Part shown: positions 20,991-35,166 of the stretch, one piece after another
Position numbering within the stretch: position 1 is the first letter of the stretch
Layout of the letters: the number at the start of each line of letters is the position of its first letter
Assembly: GCA_022559845.1 (NCBI GenBank)
Contig: CM040126.1
Location: forward strand, 127,262,886-127,326,885
Origin: Amorphophallus konjac
Taxonomy: Eukaryota; Streptophyta; Magnoliopsida; Alismatales; Araceae
DNA length: 64,000 nucleotides
Direction: 5' to 3'
Notes under the pieces: model-generated
The model's database searches: none
Told to the model about the DNA's origin: nothing
Seen by the model: only the letters and a program-made list of their open reading frames with translations
Translations under genes and position numbers: made by a program

Positions 20991-23442
20991 GATGATGGCA
21001 ACACTATGAGTACTCTATGAGTCATACTGACTTGATCAAATATTTCTCCCCCTTTGACTTCAGTAAAAAGACATGAATTGAAGAGGAAATAATAAGACTG
21101 CATAAAATGAGTGAATTACAAACTCCCCCTTTGACTAAGCTCCCTCTTATCAGAAAACGTTTTGATGAATGAAACCCATTGAGATGAAGGGAGAATGTCA
21201 ACAAGAGTACAGGGACACTCAAGAATGCTAACTTTTCATTAGCACACTGCAAGGATGAACTCTAGTTATCCAAAGAACTACACGTACACAGGTTAAACTG
21301 AGAGAAGTGATAAAGAGCCATAGGATGAGCAGATTGAACACTTAGTGATAATTGAGATATTGAACTTTTCAGCAAGATACCAACTTCATAGAGCATAATT
21401 TTAAGTTCTCGATTCCTCCATTATAGAAGCTTATGAAACCTTGATTGTCAGATGTGGTTTAAGAATGATGTAAACCTAAAATTTTCAAAGATAAATTGTA
21501 CTCATATCTGAACCAACTCTTAATAAAAAGGAACTACAAGCTCATATAAGATTCTAGTTCAACCAACTTCCATCTTACTTAATTTACTTTCCATGACAGC
21601 TTTAACAGAAATATAAGTGAATGCACCTGAATTTTAATTGTTCTTCCATAAATTGATTTACACAAATTCAATTTTTTTTTTAAATGAACAATTTTGGTTC
21701 ATCAGCACCTTTTGACGTGGGGAAACACCTTGATCAGAGGCCAGAATTCCCAGTTACTCAGTGTGACAACCGTATTGCTTCTTCCATTTTAGAGAACAGA
21801 GGTAGCATTAAAAGTATCTTTGGCATGAGGATACACCTTGATCAGAGGCCAGAATCCCCAGTTACTCAATACAACTATGCCATTGCTCTACCATATTTTC
21901 ACAATAATTTCCAATCATCTCTTTAAATAGAGTTAACCATGGTACTTCATGACTCAATCCTTTGGACAGGTTTCTCAGTAACCACAGTCATTGCTCTGTC
22001 CATACTTTTACTCAAAATGGATTCAGAACAAATTAGATGTTTAGGAACAACCACATACACTATATATCTCAGTCAGCATAGACATGGATATCAACTTTTC
22101 AGATTTCAGAAAGTCTTACATGAATTCACATGAAGCAGACAGTTAAAGTTTATTAAGAGGTTGAAACAGATATTTTCAAGTTCCTTGTGACCAAACAAGA
22201 GTACATAAGACTTAAACCAGTTCCAGTTAACAAATGTTCTTAAGCATGTATAATGGAAGGTTCCTCATTGAAGATGTTTTAACTTTTATGAAGTAGTATT
22301 CAGGCTGAAGATTTACTTCATATCTCAGCTTAGTAATTCAAGTGATAATATTCAACAGACAGCATGGATTCTGAAAAATTGTAGCAAAGAAGGTGCTGTT
22401 GAGCATAGAAGTTCAAGGATGACTGAATAGAAGTGAAGCTCTCCTTCAGCAGATTTAGGAGAGATAGACAGATACCTATAAGGTATGAATTCAGATTTTG
22501 AACAACTTCAGAAGCAGTCAAGAAAGATCTTTTGATACCACTTTCATGATGGAATCACTGACACTATAGAATTGACAAGATGAATCAAGTAGGTGGATAG
22601 GAAGAGTTCAGATAAAAACACAACTGAACGGATTAAGCATGCTCCCCCTATCTATATGCAGTGAGACACTACCTTCCCCCCTTTTTTTGATTTTTCAATA
22701 ATAAGTGATATGCTATGCTATGACTCCCTTTAACTAAAAATAATAAATCATCTTATATGTCATGAAGACAATGCAGATGATGAATGACTATGCAACAACA
22801 GATTTAACATGATATGCAATAAATCTAAAAACAGTTGTGTGATTTCAAGAGTAAGAATAATGCTCCCCCTAAATGTATGCATTCAATCTATCTTTTTGGC
22901 ATTTTTAATGTAATGAAATGCAATGCAATTAACTACATGTATGCACGGGCATGAAGCAAAATATTCACATGAAGATGCAGACATTCTCTAATATGCAAAT
23001 TTGATCCTTGGTACTTGGCGGAGAACTTGGTCTAAAAGACCATCTCACACAAAGTAAGAACCTCCGGATAGATTTCCTCTGCCCTTTAGTAGCTTACCAT
23101 TTGATATACCAAAGTGGTCATGCATAACAATGCAATACCAACAGTCCTATATGCATCAGATTTTCAATGATTGTGTGTGAAGTGCATGATTATCCAATAC
23201 TCATATATGCACTCAGCTCAAAGTACAAACAAGAAAGCCCACAAGCTCAATGCAAGAGTCAAACCAAACAAAAAAAATATGTATGCATTAAACTATGACT
23301 TATCAGATCAACCATAAATTTCATTTGAACAGATGTGAAGAATTTACCTGAATGGGGTTTTATCAACTCGGGTGCCTTGGTTTATCCCCCCCCCTTTTTT
23401 TATTATTCTTCTGCTTCCAAGGCACACCTGCAAGTTAGCACA
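20991..23442 (-). other. Non-coding 3' internal region, unit 1
   Basis: About 2.4 kb between the gag stop and the polypurine tract with no pol motif in any frame. It holds further CTCCCCC/GGGGGAG tracts (near 21043, 21123, 22644 and 22863) and a TGGTATCA box on the - strand near 22540. A short direct repeat, CACCTTGATCAGAGGCCAGAATYCCCAG, written here as CACCTTGATCAGAGG plus CCAGTTACTCA, occurs twice (21727 and 21835). Confidence 0.7.
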
Positions 23443-25641
23443 CTATGTTGCATGGGCAGGTACCCAAACTGTCTTGGGCCCTGCATGGTTAATAGTGACA
23501 CCTTTGGCAGGTGTTCTAAACAACCTCTTAGCATGTAGGTCATCAGATCTCATCAGATGGCAATTATTCATTGAATGGCCTAATATACCACAATGATAAC
23601 AAGAGGCAGCAGATTTCAGATTTGATTTATGCACATAGTGATTAGTATGAGTTCTATGTGCATATGCATGAAATTTTCTGTTAACTGAATTAAGATTCTG
23701 TTTACCAACATAAGCCAGCCAACAGTCGGCAGCTCTATGACCTGGCTTCCCACATTCAAAACATGTAAGTATTTTCTTTTCAAACACAAATTCATTTCTA
23801 TCAGAAATATTTTTATTAACAGAGAATTTACCAGATTTATTGTTAAACTTCCTTCCCTGAGCATGCCAACATTGGGCTGCAATGTGGCCCATCTTGCCAC
23901 AGTGAAAGCATGAACTAGAATTTCTTCCACCAGCCCTCAGCCAGCATTCAATGGCCCTGTGGCCTGTCTTTCCACACTCAAAGCATGTAATGAGCTTATC
24001 TTTAAAAACAAATTTGTTCTTATTAGGACCATGTTGGCTTGCAGGAGATTTACCATGATATGAATGAGATGTTTTCTTATTATTTGTAAACCAGCATTGT
24101 GCAATTGTGTGTCCTAATTTATCACAGTGAAAACATTCAATTTTCTTTTTCTGAAATGAAGGATTTCTATCGTGAAGGTTCCTAGCAGTCATATCATCCT
24201 TCTCCATCAATTTACATTCATGCATCAGATGACCAAATTTATGACAATAATGGCATGACATTTTCTTTTTAGATGCATGTGAATGTGTGTGTGAACTTTG
24301 ATCAACATGCCCTAATGAACCCTTTTTATTTATTTTCTATTTTCCAATCTTTTTCTGATTTTTGTTCTGTTCTTCAGTTTTCTGAACAATGGGCTGTTTA
24401 TCTTTTGAAGTGGTGGCTACATTTGAAGCTTTTACAAAAGATGTCATCAACTTGCTCTGAAATTCTTTCTTGTTACCATTATTGTAGCCCAGCCCTTCCT
24501 TCCTAGTGTTGATTTTTACACCTAGTAGCTTGTCTAGGTTTTTCTGCCCACTTACGAATTTTGACAAAGTATTGTTCAGATCATTTATTTCAGATTGAAG
24601 GGAAGAGACCTGATGTTCATAGTTGACTATATATTCTTCACAGACCAGAATTTGTTGATGCATCACATCATTCAAAGTTTTAAGGGTATCAATTTCTGAT
24701 TTCAGTTTGAGCTCATTTTTATTTTCATCAACATATTTTCCTTTTTCAAATGTCAGCAATCTCTCTGACTTGGTGGAGTTCAACTGTTTTAGTTTCTCAA
24801 TTTCCTCCTTTAGACTAGTGTTCTCCTGCTCAAGTTTATCATCATCAAACAAAACATCAGTTAGGAAACTTGGATATTCTGATTTACAGTTTTCAAAGTT
24901 TTCCTGAAATTTTAAGTTCACAACACTAATAGCCTTGAACTCTTCATTGATCAATTTGTTTTCATTCTCAAGACTGATTAGTTTTTGTTCAGATTCTTGA
25001 CATTGGTTTCTGAGTTTAGTGTTTTCAGATTTAACATGATCAAGTTCTGATTGGATTCCATCTAGTTTCGACACTTGTCTTCTGAGTATCTCATTTTCAG
25101 TTTTCAGAATTTCAGGATTTTCAAGATTTTCAGTTCCAGAAATAGGATCCCCTAGACTTGTTAATTTCTTTATCAGACTTTTATTCTTCTTCCTCAATTT
25201 TTCATGGGAGTTTAATATATTAGCATAGGCATCCTCCCAGTCATCTAAAGTGAAACTATCGAAAGGATTGATTACCTCTTCAGCATCTTCAAATTCATCT
25301 TGATCAGTGCTATGGTCGCTCTTATTAGCCATCAGGCAGCTGTCCTCATTCATCCTCTGAGCTAGCTTCAACTGATCCAGAATGTCCTTTGCGGACCTGC
25401 AGTCATAAAAACAAGAGTGTAGAGCCTTGTCAGTAGCTTCTTTCATTAATCTCAAAACTTTCTGATTCTCTCCATTTCTTGATCTGTCACTTTTAGTCCA
25501 TTTGGACTCTTCCTTTGGCAGTCTGTGAGGACCATGTGAAATTAACTTCCACAGATCCGGATCCATCAATTCCACATAATTGTGTAGACTGCTAACCCAT
25601 GAACTAAAGTTAGAACCATTGTAAACCGGTGGAGAACCCAT
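23443..25641 (-). pseudogene. gag: gag of unit 1: UBN2-type Gag, coiled coil, six CCHC knuckles, one stop
   Basis: Starts MGSPPVYNGSNFSSWVSSLH at 25641, the N-terminal form of Copia Gag (UBN2/DUF4219 type), with WKLISHGPH and KDILDQLKL following. An acidic linker around residue 115 leads into about 240 residues of heptad-rich coiled coil. After a basic stretch come six C-X2-C-X4-H-X4-C knuckles, starting CHYC, CFHC, CFEC, CFHC, CFEC and CYHC, between 24261 and 23520. The end, GPKTVWVPAHAT, is the type of sequence that in autonomous relatives is followed by protease, but here a stop follows. One in-frame TAG (24337-24339) separates coil and knuckles. The same codon is CAG in unit 3, so the stop is derived. 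Expected role is particle assembly and RNA binding. Confidence 0.88.
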
Positions 25642-25749
25642 GGATTAAATCGGCAAGTAGATTTATGCAGCAGAGAGTAAATTCAGAAATGCACCAAGGG
25701 ACAACAGGATCCTCTGCAGATCGTTGGATATGATCAATCAGAGAACCTG

Positions 25750-25761
25750 GCTCTGATACCA
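25750..25761 (-). other. Primer binding site, unit 1 (initiator Met tRNA)
   Basis: TGGTATCAGAGC on the - strand, two bases from the end of LTR 2. This fixes the direction of unit 1 and makes LTR 2 its 5' LTR. Unit 2 has the same site at 33935-33946. Unit 3 has it at 52836-52847 with the last base changed (GAGT). Confidence 0.9.
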
Positions 25762-25979
25762 ATTGTTAGGGTGCAAGCCCTGGATACAGAGGGGGGTGAA
25801 TGTATCCTGCTCGAAATATCGCCCAATTAAAATTAAACTCAGAAGCTAAACAAATTCAATTGAACATATGAAGAGACACATGGAGCGCTCCTAATCAATC
25901 ATCTAGCCGAAGCAAACACACAGACAAACCACTGCTCAAGAGATTTTTAGGTGGTTCGGTCCAAAGACCTACGTCCACC

Positions 25980-26383
25980 CCTCACTCCCAACCGGAGTGA
26001 GGCTTCCACTAGCACAGGCTAGAAAACTGCAGACTCAATCTGCGAACAAGATGCTGCCACATAGCTTGACCAGGGGAACAGCCTCCCCTCTTCCTCCCAA
26101 CCGGAGGGACACCCCAAGTGACTCCCAGCCACTTGGAAACCAGAGACGCACAGTCTCTCTTCCTCCAGACCAGGAGGGAACCCACCAGTGACTCCCCGTC
26201 AGCAGCAAACCAGAGGTCGAAGACCTCTCTTCCTCCAGACCAGGAGGGACCCCTGGACTTGCAACCCACAAGCCCAGAACCAGAGACGAATCTCCCTTCC
26301 TCCAAACCAGGAGGGAACCTACAAGTAGCACCCAGCTACTTACAACCGGAGATAGCAATCTCCCTTCTCCTGAACCAACAGGA
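25980..26383 (-). repeat. Hairpin chain in LTR 2
   Basis: Same layout as in LTR 1. The GCAGAC/GTCTGC stem of LTR 1 is shortened here to GCAGA/TCTGC with loop CTCAA. Most other stems are intact. Confidence 0.82.
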
Positions 26384-26967
26384 GGGACCCCGACCTCTCT
26401 ACAGAGTATCGGAAAGACAAGATATCAAATGAAAAAGAAAACAGAAAATAGAGTCACAGCGACTGAAAGCTGTAAATGAAATACAAGGAATGTGGCTGTC
26501 GTAGGAGCTGACTGGATTGGATCTGATCAAAAGTCCAGTAGGCAGATCTTCAACTGAAGCTTCATTCTTCTTCTTCACGAGCCCTCTCTCTTTCTCTTTT
26601 TCTTCTTCTTCTGGATCTCTCAATCTCTCTTCTGCTCTCTGGCTCACTCTTCTTCTTTCTTCTTCAGCTGCTCTCACTCTCTTTCTTTCTCTTTTTCTTC
26701 TTCTTCTCTGTTCTCTGTATCGTGGAGGCACTCACTGCTCTTATGCTTTTCTCGATGGCTCACTGCTCATCGATCTCTCTTCTGCTCTCTGGAGGAAGCT
26801 CCATTTTTATACCAGTAGCAGGCAGCTAGGGCGTGAGCTCTCGATGATTCCCGCCCAGAAGGTTCAATCCACGTGTCAGCATCTCAGCCTCTAGGATCAC
26901 GTGCCAGTCTTAATAACCTCATCCATTAATCCTGTCAGATAATCAGCCGAAGACAATATTAGAAGGG

Positions 26968-28896
26968 TGTACAGAGTTGCTACTTAAAGAGCGTTGCAAG
27001 AACATGCCATAGCAATGTATAGACTTAAGTGTTTCTGTGGATGACAGAACCAATGTACAGACTTGCTTTCTGAACGATGCACAAAAGTAGTGTATGGACT
27101 TAATAGCACATGCTGCAGTATGCATATGGTGAAGTGTGTACATTGACGATGAATGCTCAGCCAAGCCAAACCTAGTGTGTAGACTCAGCCAAGCCAAACG
27201 AATGTGTAGGCTCTGCGTAACAATGTACAGACTTGCTCATATGATGCATGAACACAACAGCAGAATGTGCAGACTTGAAGGACTTTCAGCTCGTGCAAAG
27301 AATGGCGATGTATAGACTTAGACAAGCACACAATGGAACAATGTATAGACTTGGTCCAACAAACAATGTATGGACTTGCGTGAATTGAAGCCAATGTACA
27401 TACTTGTTGAATGGCTCAGTAATGTATAGACTTGGCGAACCACGGTCCAATGTATAGACTTGAAGCCTTAAGAACGAGTGTTTAGACTTTGAAGCAAACG
27501 CCAGGTAAACGATGTGTAGAATTGGCCAGAAAACGTAGGGAAAGGTATGAGTGTATAGACTTGGCCAAACGTAGGGAAAGGTGAGGAGTGTATAGACTAT
27601 GCTTCACTTCGAGCAGCCACAGTGATGTATAGACTTAGCCTTTGAGATGTGGCTGTACAGACTTGGAGAGTTGAAGCCAATGTACAGACTTGATGATATC
27701 AAACCGATGTATAGACTTGCAGATGCGAAGCCAATGTACAGACTTTATGATATGAAGCCAATGTACAGACATGCTCTAGCTTCAGCTGACGACCCCAGTG
27801 TATAGACTTGCTGAGGGAGAGAGTGTACAGACTTGAAGCAAAGCAAGGCAATCGAGTGTGTAGACTTGATGGTTGAGAGACGATGGCCAGGACAAGGCAC
27901 AAACGGATGTATAGACTTTGGACTTGAACGCCCAAGCAGGCTGTACAGACTTGAAGAGTAAGTCAGTGTATAGACTTCAAAAGCTTGAAGGCCCAATGTA
28001 CAAACTTTGAAAAGTCTGAACCAATGTACAGACTTGATTAAGACAAGGTAGTTGAGTGTATGGACTTTGGCAAGCAAACGGCTGTACTGACTTTGACACA
28101 ACAGCGATGTACAGACTTCCAATGAAAGCTACCGCTGTATAGACTTACTCAATCAAACCGATGTATAGACTTTGAAGGATTTGAACGGGAGAATGTGTAG
28201 ACTTTAAGAACCAAAGCTCACGTTGTACAGACTTTGTTACCCAAACGATCAATGTATGGACTTGAACTTCTAGAAGTGAATGAATAGACTTTGCCACAGT
28301 CTAATGTATAGACTTCCGGTGTGAATGAAATGTTGTACATACTTGCTCAAACAGTCCGATGTATGGACTTGGAATTCCAACAGAAGGATGTATGTACTTT
28401 GATAAGAGAATGGCTGTACAGACTTCAACACAGCTGCGATGTACAGACTTTGACAAAGCAGCGATGTACATACTTTAAGTGAAAGTCCGATGTACAAAAT
28501 TTAGCTGAATACCACTGTATAGACTTCGAATATGAATGAACAGTCAATATATAGACTTCACTTGAGTGCATTGGCTGTACATACTTTGAGCAATGCAAAG
28601 GCAATCGGATGTATAGACTTGGAGAAAGGCAACTGAACACTGTACACACTTCCAACGTACAGACTTCATATGAACAGTCCAATGTGCATACTTCCCTTCG
28701 ACTTGACGAACATTATGGAATGTATGGACTTTGATGAAGGGCCCAATGTATGGACTTCACCTGAAATGCAGGAACCTAGGCACTGTACAGACTTGAGTTT
28801 TCAACAGACCGATGTACACACTTGGAAGGCTTTGAAGGCAATGTACAGACTCTACCAATATGCAGACTTTGCCTAAAATGCAGTGTGTAGACTTGA
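26968..28896 (-). repeat. Spaced TGTAYAGACTT array in LTR 2
   Basis: Same array as in LTR 1 with a few motif copies changed, for example TGTACATACTT near 27396 and TGTACTGACTT near 28083. Confidence 0.88.
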
Positions 28897-29162
28897 GGGG
28901 TCGACCCATCTGGAAGGGGGGTCAACCCATTGAACAGACTGACATCAAGTATCCAGATAACAAGCAATCCAGATAACAATCAATTATGAAATGCATCAGT
29001 AATAATGAAATGCACCAAAGCACACACCACACAGCCATATTTAAATGCAGCAATAATTCAGATAAGATTTTCAATGAAACATTCATATGCACCACAAACA
29101 GAATTGTATGCATTCAGATGACTTATAGTGATTGCTATCATCAAAATCACAGGGACACAACA

Positions 29163-31627
29163 ATCTCCCCCTTTTTGATGATGGTAACACTATGAGTACT
29201 CTATGAGTCATACTGAGTTGATCAAATATTTCTCCCCCTTTGACTTCAGCAAAAAGACATGAATTAAAGAGGAAAGAATAAGACTGCATAAAATGAGTGA
29301 ATTACAAACTCCCCCTTTGACTAAGCTCCCTCTTATCAGAAAACGTTTTGATGAATGAAACCCATTGAGATGAAGGGAGAATGTCAACAAGAGTACAGGG
29401 ACACTCAAGAATGCTAACTTTTCATTAGCACACTGCAAGGATGAACTCTGGTTATCCAAAGAACTGCAAGTACACAGGTTAAACTGAGAGAAGTGATAAA
29501 GAGCCATAAGATGAACAGATTCAACACTTAGTGATAATTGAGATATTGAACTTTTCAGCAAGATACCAACTTCATAGAGCATAATTTTAAGTTCTCGATT
29601 CCTCCATTATAGAAGCTTATGAAACCTTGATTGTCAGATGTGGTTTAAGAATGATGTAAACCTAAATTTTTCAAAGAGAAATTGTACTCATATCTGAACC
29701 AACTCTTAATAAAAAGGAACTACAAGCTCATATAAGATTCTAGTTCAACCAACTTCCATCTTACTTAATTTACTTTCCATGACAGCTTTAACAGAAACAT
29801 AAGTGAATGCACCTGAATTTTAATTGTTCTTTCAGAAATTGATTTACACAAATTCAATTTTTTTTAAATGAACAATTTTGGTTCATCAGCACCTTTTGAC
29901 GTGGGGAAACACCTTGATCAGAGGCCAGAATCCCCAGTTACTCAGTGTGACAACTGTATTGCTTCTTCCATTTTAGAGAACAGAGGTAGCATTAAAAGTA
30001 TCTTTGGCATGAGGATACACCTTGATCAGAGGCCAGAATCCCCAGTTACTCAATACAACTATGCCATTGCTCTACCATATTTTCACAATAATTTCCAATC
30101 ATCTCTTTAAACAGAGTTAACCATGGTACTTCATGACTCAATCCTTTGGACAGGTTTCTCAGTAACCACAGTCATTGCTCTGTCCATACTTTTACTCAAA
30201 ATGGATTCAGAACAGATTAGATGTTTAGGAACAACCACATACACTATATATCTCAGTCAGCGTAGACATGGATATCAACTTTTCAGATTTCAGAAAGTCT
30301 TACATGAATTTACATGAAACAGACAGTTAAAGTTTATTAAGAGGTTGAAACAGATATTTTCAAATTCCTTGTGACCAAACAAGAGTACATAAGACTTAAA
30401 CCAGTTCCAGTTAACAAATATTCTTAATCATATATAATGGAAGGTTCCTCATTGAAGATGTTTTAACTTTTATGAAGTAGTATTCAGGCTGAAGATTTAC
30501 TTCATATCTCAGCTTAGTAATTCAAGTGAGAATATTCAACAGACAGCATGGATTCTGAAAAATTGTAGCAAAGAAGCTGCTCTTGAGCATAGAAGTTCAA
30601 GGATGACTGAATAGAAGTGAAGCTCTCCTTCAGCAGATTTAGGAGAGACAGACAGATACCTATAAGGTATGAATTCAGATTTTGAACAACTTCAGAAGTA
30701 GTCAAGAAAGATCTTTTGATACCACTTTCATGATGGAATCACTGACACTATAGAATTGACAAGATGAATCAAGTAGGTGGATAGGAAGAGTTCAGATAAA
30801 AACACAACTGAACGGATTAAGCATGCTCCCCCTATCTATATGCAGTGAGACACTACCTTCCCCCCTTTTTTTTGATTTTTCAACAATAAGTGATATGCTA
30901 TGCTATGACTCCCTTTAACTAAAAATAATAAATCATCTTATATGTCATGAAGACAATGCAGATGATGAATGACTATGCAACAACAGATTTAACATGCTAT
31001 GCAGTAAATCTAAAAACAGTTGTGTGATTTCAAGAGTAAGAATAATGCTCCCCCTAAATGTATGCATTCAATCTATCTTTTTGGCATTTTCAATGTAATG
31101 AAATGCAATGCAATTAACTACATGTATGCACGGGCATGATGCAAAATATTCACATGAAGATGCAGACATTCTCTAATATGCAAATTTGACCCTTGGTACT
31201 TGGCGGAGAACTTGGTCTAAAAGACCATCTCACACAAAGTAAGAACCTCCAGACAGATTTCCTCTGCCCTTTAGTAGCTTACCATTTGATATACCAAAGT
31301 GGTCATGCATGACAATGCAATACCAACAGTCCTATATGCATCAGATTTTCAATGATTGTGTGTGAAGTGCATGATTATCCAATACTCATATATGCACTCA
31401 GCTCAAAGTACAAACAAGAAAGCCCACAAGCTCAATGCAAGAGTCAAACCAAACAAAAAAAATATGTATGCATTAAACTATGACTTATCAGATCAACCAT
31501 AAATTTCATTTGAACAGATGTGAAGAATTTACCTGAATGGGGTTTTATCAACTCGGGTGCCTTGGTTTATTCCCCCCCCCTTTTTTATTATTCTTCTGCT
31601 TCCAAGGCACACCTGCAAGTTAGCACA
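29163..31627 (-). other. Non-coding 3' internal region, unit 2
   Basis: Collinear with 20977-23442. It shares diagnostic variants with unit 3 (GATGGTAACAC near 29182, AAGCTGCTCTTGAGC near 30574, GCATGATGC near 31135) against unit 1 (GGCAAC, AAGGTGCTGTTGAGC, GCATGAAGC). Confidence 0.75.
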
Positions 31628-33826
31628 CTATGTTGCATGGGCAGGTACCCAAACTGTCTTGGGCCCTGCATGGTTAATAGTGACACCTTTGGCAGGTGTT
31701 CTAAACAACCTCTTAGCATGTAGGTCATCAGATCTCATCAGATGGCAATTATTCATTGAATGACCTAATATACCACAATGATAACAAGAGGCAGCAGATT
31801 TCAGATTTGATTTATGCACATAGTGATTAGTATGAGTTCTATGTGCATATGCATGAAATTTTCTGTTAACTGAATTAAGATTCTGTTTACCAACATAAGC
31901 CAGCCAACAGTCGGCAGCTCTATGACCTGGCTTCCCACATTCAAAACATGTAAGTATTTTCTTTTCAAACACAAATTCATTTCTATCAGAAATATTTTTA
32001 TTAACAGAGAATTTACCAGATTTATTGTTAAACTTCCTTCCCTGAGCATGCCAACATTGGGCTGCAATGTGGCCCATCTTGCCACAGTGAAAGCATGAAC
32101 TAGAATTTCTTCCACCAGCCCTCAGCCAGCATTCAATGGCCCTGTGGCCTGTCTTTCCACACTCAAAGCATGTAATGAGCTTATCTTTAAAAACAAATTT
32201 GTTCTTATTAGGACCATGTTGGCTTGCAGGAGATTTACCATGATATGAATGAGATGTTTTCTTATTATTTGCAAACCAGCATTGTGCAATTGTGTGTCCT
32301 AATTTATCACAGTGAAAACATTCAATTTTCTTTTTCTGAAATGAAGGATTTCTATCGTGAAGGTTCCTAGCAGTCATATCATCCTTCTCCATCAATTTAC
32401 ATTCATGCATCAGATGACCAAATTTATGACAATAATGGCATGACATTTTCTTTTTAGATGCATGTGAATGTGTGTGTGAACTTTGATCAACATGCCCTAA
32501 TGAACCCTTTTTATTTATTTTCTATTTTCCAATCTTTTTCTGATTTTTGTTCTGTTCTTCAGTTTTCTGAACAATGGGCTGTTTATCTTTTGAAGTGGTG
32601 GCTACATTTGAAGCTTTTACAAAAGATGTCATCAACTTGCTCTGAAATTCTTTCTTGTTACCATTATTGTAGCCCAGCCCTTCCTTCCTAGTGTTGATTT
32701 TTACACCTAGTAGCTTGTCTAGATTTTTCTGCCCACTTACGAATTTTGACAAAGTATTGTTCAGATCATTTATTTCAGATTGAAGGGAAGAGACCTGATG
32801 TTCATAGTTGACTATATATTCTTCACAGACCAGAATTTGTTGATGCATCACATCATTCAAAGTTGTAAGGGTATCAATTTCTGATTTCAGTTTGAGCTCA
32901 TTTTTATTTTCATCAACATATTTTCCTTTTTCAAATGTCAGCAATCTCTCTGACATGGTGGAGTTCAACTGTTTTAGTTTCTCAATTTCTTCCTTTAGAC
33001 TAGTGTTCTCCTGCTCAAGTTTATCATCATCAAACAAAACATCAGTTAGGAAACTTGGATATTCTGATTTACAGTTTTCAAAGTTTTCCTGAAATTTTAA
33101 GTTCACAACACTAACAGCCTTGAACTCTTCATTGATCAATTTGTTTTCATTCTCAAGACTGATTAGTTTTTGTTCAGATTCTTGACATTGGTTTCTGAGT
33201 TTAGTGTTTTCAGATTTAACATGATCAAGTTCTGATTGGATTCCATCTAGTTTCGACACTTGTCTTCTGAGTATCTCATTTTCAGTTTTCAGAATTTCAG
33301 GATTTTCAAGATTTTCAGTTCCAGAAATAGGATCCCCTAGACTTGTTAATTTCTTTATCAGACTTTTATTCTTCTTCCTCAATTTTTCATGGGAGTTTAA
33401 TAGATTAGCATAGGCATCCTCCCAGTCATCTAAAGTGAAACTATCGAAAGGATTGATTACCTCTTCAGCATCTTCAAATTCATCTTGATCAGTGCTATGG
33501 TCGCTCTTATCAGCCATCAGGCAGCTGTCCTCATTCATCCTCTGAGCTAGCTTCAACTGATCCAGAATGTCCTTTGCGGACCTGCAGTCATAAAAACAAG
33601 AGTGTAGAGCCTTGTCAGTAGCTTCTTTCATTAATCTCAAAACTTTCTGATTCTCTCCATTTCTTGATCTGTCACTTTTAGTCCATTTGGACTCTTCCTT
33701 TGGCAGTCTGTGAGGACCATGTGAAATTAACTTCCACAGATCCGGATCCATCAATTCCACATAATTGTGTAGACTGCTAACCCATGAACTAAAGTTAGAA
33801 CCATTGTAAACCGGTGGAGAACCCAT
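31628..33826 (-). pseudogene. gag: gag of unit 2, nearly identical to unit 1, same stop
   Basis: Same architecture as the unit 1 gag: UBN2-type N terminus at 33826, coiled coil, TAG at 32522-32524, then six CCHC knuckles and the WVPAHAT end. The shared TAG shows units 1 and 2 descend from one copy that already carried it. Private differences include MADKSD against MANKSD, STMSER against STKSER, and DTLTTLND against DTLKTLND. It is therefore not an exact assembly duplicate. No pol follows. Confidence 0.88.
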
Positions 33827-34178
33827 GGATTAAATCGGCAAGTAGATTTATGCAGCAGAGAGTAAATTCAGAAATGCACCAAGGGACAACAGGATCCTCT
33901 GCAGATCGTTGGATATGATCAATCAGAGAACCTGGCTCTGATACCAATTGTTAGGGTGCAAGCCCTGGATACAGAGGGGGGTGAATGTATCCTGCTCGAA
34001 ATATCGCCCAATTAAAATTAAACTCAGAAGCTAACACAATCAAATAAAACTAATTCAATTGAACATATGAAGAGACACATGGAGCGCTCCTAATCAATCA
34101 TCTAGCCGAAGCAAACACACAGACAAACCACTGCTCAAGAGATTTTTAGGTGGTTCGGTCCAAAGACCTACGTCCACC

Positions 34179-34582
34179 CCTCACTCCCAACCGGAGTGAG
34201 GCTTCCACTAGCACAGGCTAGAAAACTGCAGACTCAATCTGCGAACAAGATGCTGCCACATAGCTTGACCAGGGGAACAGCCTCCCCTCTTCCTCCCAAC
34301 CGGAGGGACACCCCAAGTGACTCCCAGCCACTTGGAAACCAGAGACGCACAGTCTCTCTTCCTCCAGACCAGGAGGGAACCCACCAGTGACTCCCCGTCA
34401 GCAGCAAACCAGAGGTCGAAGACCTCTCTTCCTCCAGACCAGGAGGGACCCCTGGACTTGCAACCCACAAGCCCAGAACCAGAGACGAATCTCCCTTCCT
34501 CCAAACCAGGAGGGAACCTACAAGTAGCACCCAGCTACTTACAACCGGAGATAGCAATCTCCCTTCTCCTGAACCAACAGGA
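34179..34582 (-). repeat. Hairpin chain in LTR 3
   Basis: Stem for stem the same as in LTR 2. Confidence 0.82.
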
Positions 34583-35166
34583 GGGACCCCGACCTCTCTA
34601 CAGAGTATCGGAAAGACAAGATATCAAATGAAAAAGAAAACAGAAAATAGAGTCACAGCGACTGAAAGCTGTAAATGAAATACAAGGAATGTGGCTCTCG
34701 TAGGAGCTGACTGGATTGGATCTGATCAAAAGTCCAGTAGGCAGATCTTCAACTGAAGCTTCTTTCTTCTTCTTCACGAGCCCTCTCTCTTTCTCTTTTT
34801 CTTCTTCTTCTGGATCTCTCAATCTCTCTTCTGCTCTCTGGCTCACTCTTCTTCTTTCTTCTTCAGCTGCTCTCACTCTCTTTCTTTCTCTTTTTCTTCT
34901 TCTTCTCTGTTCTCTGTATCGTGGAGGCACTCACTGCTCTTATGCTTTTCTCGATGGCTCACTGCTCATCGATCTCTCTTCTGCTCTCTGGAGGAAGCTC
35001 CATTTTTATACCAGTAGCAGGCAGCTAGGGCGTGAGCTCTCGATGATTCCCGCCCAGAAGGTTCGGTCCACATGTCAGCATCTCAGCCTCTAGGATCACG
35101 TGCCAGTCTTAATAACCTCATCCATTAATCCTGTCAGATAATCAGTCGAAGACAATATTAGAAGGG

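Larger units (their letters stand above)
25764..29162 (-). repeat. LTR 2 of the array (shared by units 1 and 2)
   Basis: 3399 bases. It serves as 5' LTR of unit 1 and 3' LTR of unit 2, with no target duplication around it. It has a short deletion near 25848 (AACTCAGAAGCTAAACAAATTC) relative to LTR 4. It holds a hairpin chain at 25980-26383, a TATA box at 26804-26811 and the motif array at 26968-28896. Confidence 0.92.

Noticed and set aside
20977..25763. A hidden pol gene in the array internals
   Set aside because: I looked for RT (YxDD), integrase (DDE, HHCC) and protease motifs on both strands of all internals and found none.
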